Shown here piece after piece: positions 1 to 5,450 of a stretch of DNA of 5,543 nucleotides. A model generated the notes under the pieces. The model saw nothing but the letters and a program-made list of their open reading frames with translations. It did not search any database and was not told where the DNA came from. This DNA comes from Chloroflexota bacterium (lineage in GTDB: Bacteria > Chloroflexota > Anaerolineae > Anaerolineales > UBA11657), in contig QWRL01000162.1 of assembly GCA_003670425.1 (NCBI GenBank), positions 1-5,543 on the forward strand, read 5' to 3'. The translations under genes and the position numbers were made by a program. Position 1 is the stretch's first letter. Each line of letters begins with the position of its first letter.

Positions 1-318
1 GGACCGGTGTTGGGGCTGATTCACGTTGAGAGCGTGGATGCGGCGCTTGACTTCATCAATAGCGGAAAGTACGGCAACATGGCATGCCTGTTTACGGCAA
101 GCGGCGCCTCGGCCCGCAAGTTCCGGGTTGAGGCGCAGACCGGCAACATCGGGATTAATATCGGGGTGGCAGCGCCCATGGCGTTTTTCCCGTTTAGCGG
201 CTGGAAAGACAGCTTTTTTGGCGACATGCATGGTCAGGGAAAGCACGCGGTTGAGTTCTTTACGCAGACCAAGGTTGTGGTGGAACGCTGGCCGCAAGAG
301 TGGACGCGCAAGTTCTAG
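1..318 (+). CDS. mmsA: Methylmalonate/malonate-semialdehyde dehydrogenase (CoA-acylating), C-terminal part
   Basis: The reading frame is open from the first base and ends at TAG 316-318, so only the last 105 residues of an enzyme usually near 490 residues are present. The segment GNIGINIGVAAP followed by FFPFSGWKDSFFGD and then HGQG...FFTQTKVV is the characteristic C-terminal end of the CoA-dependent methylmalonate-semialdehyde dehydrogenase branch of the aldehyde dehydrogenase superfamily; most other members have a different sequence after the FxG. From family knowledge, this cytoplasmic enzyme oxidises methylmalonate or malonate semialdehyde with NAD+ and CoA, releasing CO2 and giving propionyl-CoA (valine breakdown) or acetyl-CoA (inositol breakdown, where it is called IolA). 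The catalytic cysteine and most of the NAD-binding domain lie upstream of the window and cannot be checked. The fragment cannot tell MmsA from IolA use. The GTG at 7 is an internal valine codon, not a start. Confidence 0.93.
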   Translation, partial: GPVLGLIHVESVDAALDFINSGKYGNMACLFTASGASARKFRVEAQTGNIGINIGVAAPMAFFPFSGWKDSFFGDMHGQGKHAVEFFTQTKVVVERWPQEWTRKF

Positions 319-325
319 ACGGCAG

Positions 326-353
326 TTCACTGAGTTAGCTTGGTTGATATACT
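326..353 (+). promoter_or_regulatory. Candidate sigma-70-type promoter for ino1
   Basis: A TTCACT hexamer (326-331, four of six consensus bases of TTGACA) is followed after 16 bases by TATACT (348-353, five of six of TATAAT). Transcription would start near 360, leaving a leader of about 40 bases that contains the ribosome binding site of ino1. The 83-base gap after the upstream gene supports separate initiation. This is pattern matching only. Confidence 0.42.
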
Positions 354-384
354 CGGCGGGCAAATAAAAAATGTCCCGGAATGC

Positions 385-390
385 AAGGAG
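385..390 (+). promoter_or_regulatory. Ribosome binding site deciding the ino1 start
   Basis: AAGGAG lies 11 bases before the ATG at 402. The earlier in-frame ATG at 381 overlaps this site's immediate surroundings and has no comparable site of its own, so 402 is the better start. Confidence 0.7.
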
Positions 391-401
391 CGGCTAAATT
401 T

Positions 402-1481
402 ATGGCGAAGGCGAAAAAAGTACGGGTTGCAATAATTGGTGTTGGGAACTGCGCCTCATCGTTGGTGCAGGGTGTGCAGTTTTACAAGGACGCGCCCGAA
501 GACATTGAAGTGCCCGGTTTAATGCACGTCAATCTCGGCGGCTATCACGTGCGAGACATTGAGTTCTCGGCGGCGTTTGATGTGGTCGAAGGCAAGGTGG
601 GATTGGACTTGAGCGAGGCGATCCTGATTGAGCCAAACAACACCATCAAGTTTGCGACGGTGCCGAAACTAAACGTCAAGGTGGAGCGCGGAATGACGCA
701 CGATGGCCTGGGCCCGCAGTTGCAGAAGAAACTGCGCAAGGCGCCGGGGGCCACGGCTGAAATTGCCAAGATCCTCAAAGATACCAAGACAGATGTTGTT
801 GTGAACTTTCTTCCGGTGGGGTCGGAGATGGCCACCAAGTGGTATGTGGAGCAAATCCTTGAGGCGGGATGTGCACTTGTAAATGGCATTCCCGTATTCA
901 TTGCCAGCCAGAAATATTGGTCCACGCGCTTTAAGGAGCATGGCCTGCCCGTGTTGGGCGACGATATGAAAAGCCAGGTGGGTGCAACGATTGTGCATCG
1001 CGTGCTCACAAATCTGTTCCGCGAACGCGGCGTGCATTTGGACCGCACATACCAGTTGAACTTTGGCGGCAACATGGATTTCTTTAATATGCTGGATCGC
1101 GACCGGCTGGAGTCGAAAAAGATTTCCAAAACCAACTCGGTTACGAGCCAGATGAGCTACGCGCTTGACCCTGACAATGTGCATGTGGGCCCCAGCGACT
1201 ACGTACCGTGGCTGACCGACCGCAAGTGGTGCTACATCCGCATGGAAGGCACAACCTTCGGCAATGTGCCGCTGAATCTGGAACTCAAGCTTGAGGTGTG
1301 GGACTCGCCCAACTCGGCTGGTGTGATGATTGATGCGGTGCGCTGCGCCAAGCTTGCTCGTGACCGGAACATTGGCGGCGCAATTATTGGTCCGTCTGCG
1401 TATCTGATGAAGACACCCCCGAAGCAGTTCACAGACGACATTGCGCGCCAGATGACCGAGGACTTTATTCGCGGCAAGTAG
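402..1481 (+). CDS. ino1: Inositol-3-phosphate synthase (myo-inositol-1-phosphate synthase)
   Basis: This cytoplasmic, NAD-dependent enzyme converts D-glucose 6-phosphate to 1D-myo-inositol 3-phosphate, the first step to inositol lipids, inositol-based solutes or thiols. The product has 359 residues, matching the short actinobacterial/archaeal type (about 360-390) rather than the eukaryotic type of over 500. Visible family marks are the NAD-binding glycine loop IIGVGNCASS (11-20), NFLPVGSE (135-142), GCALVNGIPVFIAS (156-169), LGDDMKSQVGAT (185-196, with a conserved lysine), LNFGGNMDFFNM (219-230), the lysine-rich SKKISKTNSV (238-247) and LEVWDSPNSAGV (297-308), which closes the catalytic domain. 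No signal peptide or membrane segment is seen. The ATG at 402 is preferred over the ATG at 381 because AAGGAG precedes it at normal spacing and the 381 start would only add seven residues with no family counterpart. It likely has its own promoter. Which inositol product the cell makes cannot be told from this window. Confidence 0.95.
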   Translation: MAKAKKVRVAIIGVGNCASSLVQGVQFYKDAPEDIEVPGLMHVNLGGYHVRDIEFSAAFDVVEGKVGLDLSEAILIEPNNTIKFATVPKLNVKVERGMTHDGLGPQLQKKLRKAPGATAEIAKILKDTKTDVVVNFLPVGSEMATKWYVEQILEAGCALVNGIPVFIASQKYWSTRFKEHGLPVLGDDMKSQVGATIVHRVLTNLFRERGVHLDRTYQLNFGGNMDFFNMLDRDRLESKKISKTNSVTSQMSYALDPDNVHVGPSDYVPWLTDRKWCYIRMEGTTFGNVPLNLELKLEVWDSPNSAGVMIDAVRCAKLARDRNIGGAIIGPSAYLMKTPPKQFTDDIARQMTEDFIRGK

Positions 1482-1501
1482 TTCGCAGCGTGTGGTGCCG
1501 C

Positions 1502-1519
1502 GTGCGCTCTCCGGCGCAC
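1502..1519 (+). terminator. Weak stem-loop after ino1
   Basis: GTGCGC (1502-1507) and GCGCAC (1514-1519) form a perfect six-base stem with a six-base loop, 20 bases after the ino1 stop. No run of T follows, so if it ends transcription it is not a classical intrinsic terminator. It may simply protect the mRNA 3' end. Confidence 0.3.
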
Positions 1520-1535
1520 TTGAATGCGGCCGGAA

Positions 1536-1541
1536 TATAAT
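1536..1541 (+). promoter_or_regulatory. Candidate -10 box for the acyl-CoA synthetase gene
   Basis: A perfect TATAAT lies in the 221-base gap between ino1 and the ligase gene. No good -35 hexamer sits 16-18 bases upstream: that position is occupied by the GC-rich right arm of the preceding stem-loop, and a TTGAAT at 1520-1525 is too close at 10 bases. If used, transcription would begin near 1548 and give a leader of about 155 bases. Confidence 0.35.
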
Positions 1542-1668
1542 GGCTCTGTGCCAAGACGCGAAATTGTAAGCGCGCTGCGCTTTGCATGTGTGTCAAAATT
1601 CGGCATCGGTTGTGCCTCGCTGTGCTCCAGCGACCGGTCTCGGTGCCGTAATCTCCGGATGTCGATCT

Positions 1669-1685
1669 GCAGCCGATTTGGCTGC
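1669..1685 (+). promoter_or_regulatory. Leader stem-loop next to the ribosome binding site of the ligase gene
   Basis: GCAGCC (1669-1674) and GGCTGC (1680-1685) form a perfect six-base stem around the loop GATTT. The stem can extend by a T-G and a C-G pair (1667-1668 with 1686-1687), which would cover the first two bases of the presumed ribosome binding site GGAG (1686-1689). A nearly identical stem-loop occurs 80 bases later inside the coding region (1749-1764). The structure is directly visible; a regulatory role is inference. Confidence 0.4.
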
Positions 1686-1702
1686 GGAGCTTTCCCTACA
1701 TC

Positions 1703-3643
1703 ATGACCAACGACTTTGTTTGGTTGCCCACGCCGGCTGACATTGAACGCAGCCATTTGGCTGCGTTTATGCGCTTGCATGGCTTGGCTAGCTTAAATGA
1801 GCTGCAAGCCCGTTCCACCACAAACGTGCCTTGGTTTACAAATGCAGTTATTGAATACTTGGACATCCGCTTTCAGCGTCCCTATCGGGAGGTGTTGGAT
1901 ATTGCGGGTGGAGTTCAGTTTCCGCAGTGGTGTGTTGGCGGGCAGCTGAATATTGTGCACAACTGCGTTGACAAATGGCTGGCAGACGCCGTTAGTGCTG
2001 ACCGCGTGGCCGTGGAATGGGAGGGCGAGGATGGCCGGCAGGCGGCGTTGACATACCGGGCGCTGGCGGCGGATGTAAACCGCTGCGCAAATGCGCTGCG
2101 CGGGTTGGGGTTGGGCAAGGGGGATGCAATTGCAATTCATCTGCCGATGACGCCCCAAATTGTGATTGCGCTGCTGGCGATTGCAAAAATTGGAGCGGTG
2201 ATCGTGCCGCTGTTCTCTGGGTTTGGCGCGGGTGCAATCCGCTCGCGCTTGGAAGATGCCGGAGCACGCGCGCTCATTACTGCAGACGGTGCGTGGCGGC
2301 GTGGCCAGATTGTGCCGTTGAAGGCCGTGGCGGATCAAGCGCTTGCCGATTTGCCCGCTGTGCAACATGTGATTGTTGTGGAGCATGCCGGCAATGTGGT
2401 TGCAATGCAAGCGGGCCGCGATCATTTGTGGAATGCTCTGCTTGCCGCGCAGTCCGACAACGCTCTGCTTGAACCCACCGCTGCGGAAGATACGCTGCTG
2501 ATCATCTATACCAGCGGCACCACCGGCCGCCCAAAGGGTGCCGTGCACACGCATTGTGGTTTCCCGGTAAAGGTTGCACAGGACATGGCGTTCGGCACGG
2601 ATGTGCATGCGGGCGACCGCATCTGCTGGCTCACCGATATGGGCTGGATGATGGGGCCGTGGCTGGTGTTTGGTGCGTTGCTGCTTGGCGCCACTTGCTG
2701 CCTGTACGACGGTGCGCCGGATTTTCCAGATGCCGCGCGCCTGTGGCAGTTTGCTGCGCGTCACAAGCTAACGCAGCTCGGCGTCTCACCCAGCCTTGTG
2801 CGCGCACTGCGGGCGCATGGAGATGCGCCTGCCACCGGCCACGACCTCTCCGCATTGCGACTGTTTGCGTCCACCGGCGAGCCATGGAACCCGGATCCAT
2901 GGCATTGGCTATTTGAAGTTGTTGGCCAGCGCCGCATTCCCATCATCAACTATTCAGGCGGCACAGAAATCAGCGGTGGCATTTTGATGGGCAACCCAAT
3001 CACGCCGCTCAAGGCGTGTGCGTTCTCGGGCGCATGCCCCGGTATTGACGCGGTTGTGCTGGACGCCAGCGGCCAACCTGTGCGCGGCGAAGTGGGCGAG
3101 CTGGCCATCCGTGCGCCGTGGATTGGAATGACGCGCGGCTTTTGGCGCGACCGCGAGCGCTACCTTGAAGCCTATTGGGCGCGCTGGCCGGATGTTTGGG
3201 TGCATGGCGATTGGGCACTGCAGGCTGCAGACGGGCAGTGGCAGATTTTGGGGCGCTCTGACGATACGATAAATGTGGCAGGCAAACGCATCGGCCCGGC
3301 GGAGGTGGAGTCCGCACTTGTGGGCGACCCCGCGCTGGTGGAAGCAGCTGCCATCGGCGTGCCGGATGAGATGAAGGGCAGTGCGGTGATCTGCTTTTGC
3401 GTGCTGGCGCCGGGCCGCACTGGGGACGACGCACTTCGCACTGCGCTCAAAGCGCGCGTGGCAGCCGAGCTGGGCAAGCCGCTGCAACCCAAAGCAATCC
3501 ACTTTGTAGCTGACCTGCCCAAAACGCGCAATGCCAAAGTGATGCGGCGCATAATCCGGGCCGCATTTTTGGGCGAGGCGCTGGGTGACACCACTGCGCT
3601 GGTAAATCCGGAGTCCGTGGGCGCCATCACGCTGCTGCGCTAG
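1703..3643 (+). CDS. AMP-forming acyl-CoA synthetase, acetyl-CoA-synthetase-like
   Basis: The 646-residue product is a member of the ANL adenylating family. It activates a carboxylic acid with ATP to an acyl-AMP and then a CoA thioester. An N-terminal acetyl-CoA-synthetase-type cap covers about residues 5-92 (PWFTNAVIEYLDI, VGGQLNIVHNCVD). The adenylation core has the P-loop IIYTSGTTGRPKGAV (267-281), the A5 motif NYSGGTEISGG (416-426), HGDWA (501-505) and the hinge GRSDDTINVAGKRIGPAEVE (517-536). The C-terminal motif LPKTRNAKVMRR (605-616) carries the catalytic lysine K612, the residue acetylated in regulated relatives. The A5 motif differs from the TWWQTE of true acetyl-CoA synthetases, so acetate is probably not the preferred substrate. 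GGTEI resembles the plant AAE17/AAE18 type, and the real substrate is unknown. The start follows GGAG at 1686-1689 with a slightly long spacing of 13 bases, and the N-terminal WLPTPADIE matches the family. The gene seems to have its own leader with hairpins. No signal peptide or membrane segment was seen. Confidence 0.92.
   Translation: MTNDFVWLPTPADIERSHLAAFMRLHGLASLNELQARSTTNVPWFTNAVIEYLDIRFQRPYREVLDIAGGVQFPQWCVGGQLNIVHNCVDKWLADAVSADRVAVEWEGEDGRQAALTYRALAADVNRCANALRGLGLGKGDAIAIHLPMTPQIVIALLAIAKIGAVIVPLFSGFGAGAIRSRLEDAGARALITADGAWRRGQIVPLKAVADQALADLPAVQHVIVVEHAGNVVAMQAGRDHLWNALLAAQSDNALLEPTAAEDTLLIIYTSGTTGRPKGAVHTHCGFPVKVAQDMAFGTDVHAGDRICWLTDMGWMMGPWLVFGALLLGATCCLYDGAPDFPDAARLWQFAARHKLTQLGVSPSLVRALRAHGDAPATGHDLSALRLFASTGEPWNPDPWHWLFEVVGQRRIPIINYSGGTEISGGILMGNPITPLKACAFSGACPGIDAVVLDASGQPVRGEVGELAIRAPWIGMTRGFWRDRERYLEAYWARWPDVWVHGDWALQAADGQWQILGRSDDTINVAGKRIGPAEVESALVGDPALVEAAAIGVPDEMKGSAVICFCVLAPGRTGDDALRTALKARVAAELGKPLQPKAIHFVADLPKTRNAKVMRRIIRAAFLGEALGDTTALVNPESVGAITLLR
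1749..1764 (+). repeat. Second copy of the GCAGCC-GGCTGC stem-loop, inside the ligase gene
   Basis: GCAGCC (1749-1754), loop ATTT, GGCTGC (1759-1764) differs from the leader copy at 1669-1685 only by one missing loop base, and both are followed by G. The copy lies about 45 bases into the coding sequence (codons 16-21). Because both copies share the same arms, the right arm of the first can also pair with the left arm of the second, looping out the ribosome binding site and start codon. Confidence 0.5.
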
Positions 3644-3658
3644 CTTCGGCAGCGTGAT
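3626..3658 (+). terminator. Stem-loop spanning the stop codon of the acyl-CoA synthetase gene
   Basis: ATCACGCTGC (3626-3635) and GCAGCGTGAT (3649-3658) pair perfectly over ten bases around a 13-base loop that contains the TAG stop (3641-3643). It is the strongest simple hairpin seen in the window and probably marks the transcript end or protects it. The bases after it (CCTTGAAC) do not form a T-run, so it is not a textbook intrinsic terminator. Confidence 0.5.
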
Positions 3659-3675
3659 CCTTGAACGCGCAGTAC

Positions 3676-3687
3676 CGCACGCGTGCG
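3676..3687. repeat. Perfect 12-base palindrome CGCACGCGTGCG
   Basis: A fully self-complementary 12-base sequence lies in the gap before the kinase gene, shortly before a pair of direct repeats. It could be a binding site for a dimeric regulator. Nothing in the window identifies such a protein, and a GC-rich palindrome of this length could arise by chance. Confidence 0.3.
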
Positions 3688-3716
3688 CAATGCATTTCCT
3701 TCAATGTGCAATGCAT
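3684..3716. repeat. Direct repeat pair around GCAATGCAT, 21-base period
   Basis: TGCGCAATGCAT (3684-3695) and TGTGCAATGCAT (3705-3716) match at 11 of 12 positions and are spaced by 21 bases, close to two turns of DNA. The first copy overlaps the end of the palindrome at 3676-3687. The position, about 80-110 bases before the kinase start, would suit a regulator site. Confidence 0.4.
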
Positions 3717-3730
3717 GTGGGCGCCGTGTT

Positions 3731-3759
3731 TTGTTTCAGCGTATGACTGTGATCAGAAT
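3731..3759 (+). promoter_or_regulatory. Weak candidate promoter for the kinase gene
   Basis: TTGTTT (3731-3736) and CAGAAT (3754-3759) are spaced by 17 bases and match three and four of six consensus bases. The 151-base gap after a strong hairpin suggests that the kinase gene needs its own promoter, but this candidate is poor. Confidence 0.2.
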
Positions 3760-3794
3760 TCGTAGCGAACAAGTTTCTTCAGCAAATTTCACAA

Positions 3795-4637
3795 ATGAAC
3801 CAGGCAGTTGAATATTTGGTGCTGGGCAGCTTGACGGTGGATCTGCTGCCAAACGGCAGTTCTGTGCTGGGCGGTACCGCGGCGTATGCGGGCAGCCTGG
3901 CGCACGCATTGGGGCAGCGTACCGGCATTGTGGCAGCAGTTGGTCCCGACGCCGACCTTGCTGCACTGGCTGGCATTCCATTTGCAGTGCAGCCGGCGGC
4001 GGTCAGCACCGTTTTTGAAAACCGCTATACGAGCGCGGGCAGAGTGCAGTACCTGCATCACCGCACGGATGATTTGCGTTTTGATTCTCTGCCGGTGGCG
4101 TGGCGTGCGCCGCAGATTGTGCATCTTGGGCCGCTGGCGCATGATATTGACGCGGCGCTGCTGGCGCAGTTTCCAAATGCGCTGCGCGGCGTTACAGTGC
4201 AGGGCTGGCTGCGGCGCTGGGACACAGACGGGCGCGTGACGCGTTGCGCGTGGCCAAACGCGGGCGAGGTGCTGCGCGCGGCGGATGTGGTGGTGCTGAG
4301 CATTGAGGACGTGCAGGGCGACTGGGACGCGGTGCTGCCGTGGGCAAAGTTAACACGCATTCTGGTGGTTACCGAGGCGGAGCATGGCGCGACGGTGTTT
4401 GCGGCTGGCGAGCGGCGCCAGTTTGGTGCGCCGCGTGTGGCGGTGGTTGACCCGACGGGCGCGGGTGATATGTTTGCTGCTGCGTTTCCAATTTTTTATC
4501 AGCGCACGCACGACCCTTGGAGCGCGGCGCGTTTTGCGATTGAGCTGGCTTCTGTTTCCGTTACGCGCGCTGGTTTGCTGGGCGTGCCGGCACCTGCCGA
4601 GATTGCGGCTGCAGAGGCTGCGGCGCGCGCGCTCTAG
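3795..4637 (+). CDS. PfkB-family carbohydrate kinase (ribokinase-like)
   Basis: The 280-residue product transfers phosphate from ATP to a hydroxyl of a sugar, polyol or nucleoside; the substrate is not known. It has the GG substrate-binding turn at 26-27 (LGGTAAYAGSLAHALG), VGPDAD (49-54), a lid-like strand region with FENRYTSAGRVQYLHHR (74-90), VQGWLRRWD (135-143), LSIEDV (168-173) and the PfkB signature VVDPTGAGDMFAAAF (217-231), where D225 is the catalytic base and GAG forms the anion hole. The length is slightly short for the family (about 290-330) but nothing essential seems missing. The layout resembles myo-inositol kinases of plants as well as uncharacterised Chloroflexota kinases, and the nearby ino1 makes a polyol substrate conceivable; this is inference. 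The ATG at 3795 fits the first beta strand (YLVLGSLTVDL), but there is no visible ribosome binding site. The next in-frame starts (TTG, GTG at codons 8-9) would cut that strand. Its stop is followed directly by the hairpin shared with the convergent gene. Confidence 0.88.
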   Translation: MNQAVEYLVLGSLTVDLLPNGSSVLGGTAAYAGSLAHALGQRTGIVAAVGPDADLAALAGIPFAVQPAAVSTVFENRYTSAGRVQYLHHRTDDLRFDSLPVAWRAPQIVHLGPLAHDIDAALLAQFPNALRGVTVQGWLRRWDTDGRVTRCAWPNAGEVLRAADVVVLSIEDVQGDWDAVLPWAKLTRILVVTEAEHGATVFAAGERRQFGAPRVAVVDPTGAGDMFAAAFPIFYQRTHDPWSAARFAIELASVSVTRAGLLGVPAPAEIAAAEAAARAL

Positions 4638-4682
4638 CCGCGGGCTTGCGGGCGGCATGCGGGTGCATGCCCGCGGGCTTGC
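4638..4682. terminator. GC-rich hairpin between convergent genes, with 12-base direct repeats
   Basis: The whole 45-base gap between two convergent stop codons is structured. CCGCGGGC (4638-4645) pairs with GCCCGCGG (4669-4676), and inside the loop ATGC (4657-4660) pairs with GCAT (4665-4668) next to the outer stem. The sequence CCGCGGGCTTGC occurs at both ends (4638-4649 and 4671-4682). It probably serves as a two-way transcription stop for both genes, although no T-run follows on either strand. Confidence 0.5.
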
Positions 4683-5408
4683 TTACTTGCTGTTTGCTTT
4701 GCGCAGCTTAAATTGCTGGGCATTAGCCACCAGCTCCGCAAACAATGCTTGATGCGCGGGATCTTCCGGGGCAAGTTCCGGATGCCACTGCACGCCAATC
4801 AGCCACGGGTGCTGCGCATGCTCGATGGCCTCCACCACGCCATCCGGGGCATGTGCCACGGCGCGCCATCCAACCGGTGCTGCGGGCGCCGCTTGGTGGT
4901 GCCACGAAGGCACAAGCGGTTCCAACTCTTTCATAACGCCGGCAAGCTTGCTGTCTGGTGCAATCGATACGCGATGGCTGGTTCCGGAATCGCTCCGGTA
5001 GTGCAGCACGGATTCGCCCACCACATCCGGCAGGTGCGGGTGCATCTTCCCGTTGGCTGCCACGGTGAGCACCTGCATGCCGCGGCAGATGCCCAGCGTT
5101 GGAGTGCGTCCTTCGCCCATGACTGTGCGCGCAAGCGCCAGCTCAAACGCATCGCGCTCGGCATCCATCCCGTAGATCTCTGGGTGGTCATCACCGGCGT
5201 ATTCGCGCGGGTCAATGTCGCCGCCGCCGGAAAAGACAAGGCCATCCAAACCTGCAAGCACTGCGGCCGGATCAGCCTCGCCGGGCGGCAGCAACACTGG
5301 TACGCCGCCGGCGCGGCGCACAGAGTCGATGTACTTGGCTGACACCTCAAAGGTGCCGCGATCATTTCGGGGACGGGTGGTGATTCCGATTACTGGTTTT
5401 GAGTTCAA
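4683..5408 (-). CDS. Class I glutamine-amidotransferase-like hydrolase (PuuD / peptidase C26 family)
   Basis: The 241-residue product belongs to the stand-alone class I glutamine amidotransferase-like hydrolases that include gamma-glutamyl-GABA hydrolase PuuD, which cleaves gamma-glutamyl amide bonds in the cytoplasm. Counting from the chosen start, KPVIGIT (4-10) opens the fold, VFSGGGDIDP (58-67) is the oxyanion region, LGICRGMQ (105-112) holds the nucleophile C108, SWHHQA (168-173) is a substrate-side motif, and GVQWHPE (205-211) supplies H209 and E211. The triad is complete. TTG at 5408 is chosen because AGGAG lies nine bases before it and the protein then begins as the family usually does. 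The upstream ATG at 5441 would add 11 atypical residues, has no ribosome site and lies at the likely transcription start. After the nucleophile the sequence reads NGKMHPHLPD where relatives usually have GGTL or GGSL before a similar LPD segment. The true substrate is unknown, and no polyamine or GABA genes lie nearby. Confidence 0.9.
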   Translation of the reverse strand: MNSKPVIGITTRPRNDRGTFEVSAKYIDSVRRAGGVPVLLPPGEADPAAVLAGLDGLVFSGGGDIDPREYAGDDHPEIYGMDAERDAFELALARTVMGEGRTPTLGICRGMQVLTVAANGKMHPHLPDVVGESVLHYRSDSGTSHRVSIAPDSKLAGVMKELEPLVPSWHHQAAPAAPVGWRAVAHAPDGVVEAIEHAQHPWLIGVQWHPELAPEDPAHQALFAELVANAQQFKLRKANSK

Positions 5409-5417
5409 TATATAGTG

Positions 5418-5422
5418 CTCCT
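5418..5422 (-). promoter_or_regulatory. Ribosome binding site deciding the TTG start of the amidotransferase-like gene
   Basis: On the minus strand AGGAG is followed by nine bases and then TTG (5406-5408). The spacing is ideal, while the ATG at 5441 has no purine-rich site upstream. Confidence 0.65.
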
Positions 5423-5444
5423 GTTGGCTCCGCCAGCTCATTCA

Positions 5445-5450
5445 ATCATA
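5445..5450 (-). promoter_or_regulatory. Candidate -10 box for the amidotransferase-like gene
   Basis: TATGAT on the minus strand matches five of six bases of TATAAT in an A+T-rich patch. Transcription from it would begin near 5438, giving a short leader ahead of the TTG start and excluding the ATG at 5441. No convincing -35 hexamer is seen 16-18 bases upstream. Confidence 0.33.

Noticed and set aside
381..401. ATG at 381 as the start of ino1.
   Set aside because: The AAGGAG at 385-390 would lie inside the coding region, while it is well placed for the ATG at 402, and the extra seven residues match nothing.
545..1135. Open frame on the minus strand inside ino1.
   Set aside because: It is fully contained in a conserved gene, shows no recognisable domain, and the composition is that of a reverse-complement shadow.
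1524..1658. The upstream part of the 60-codon Cys-rich frame before the ligase gene.
   Set aside because: Its ATG lies before the TATAAT box so it would not be on that transcript, no ribosome site is seen, and the sequence resembles nothing known. Only the final 15 codons are kept as a speculative leader peptide.
1793..2764. A 323-codon open frame on the minus strand inside the ligase gene.
   Set aside because: It is antisense to a strongly recognisable protein, its translation is rich in Arg, Gln, His and Cys with no known motif, and long antisense frames are common opposite GC-rich genes.
4713..5342. A 209-codon plus-strand frame opposite the amidotransferase-like gene.
   Set aside because: The minus strand has the complete class I catalytic triad and a good ribosome binding site; the plus frame has no motif.
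5409..5441. ATG at 5441 as the start of the amidotransferase-like gene.
   Set aside because: There is no ribosome binding site, it is close to the likely transcription start, and TTG at 5408 has a perfect AGGAG and gives a family-like N-terminus. It cannot be fully excluded.
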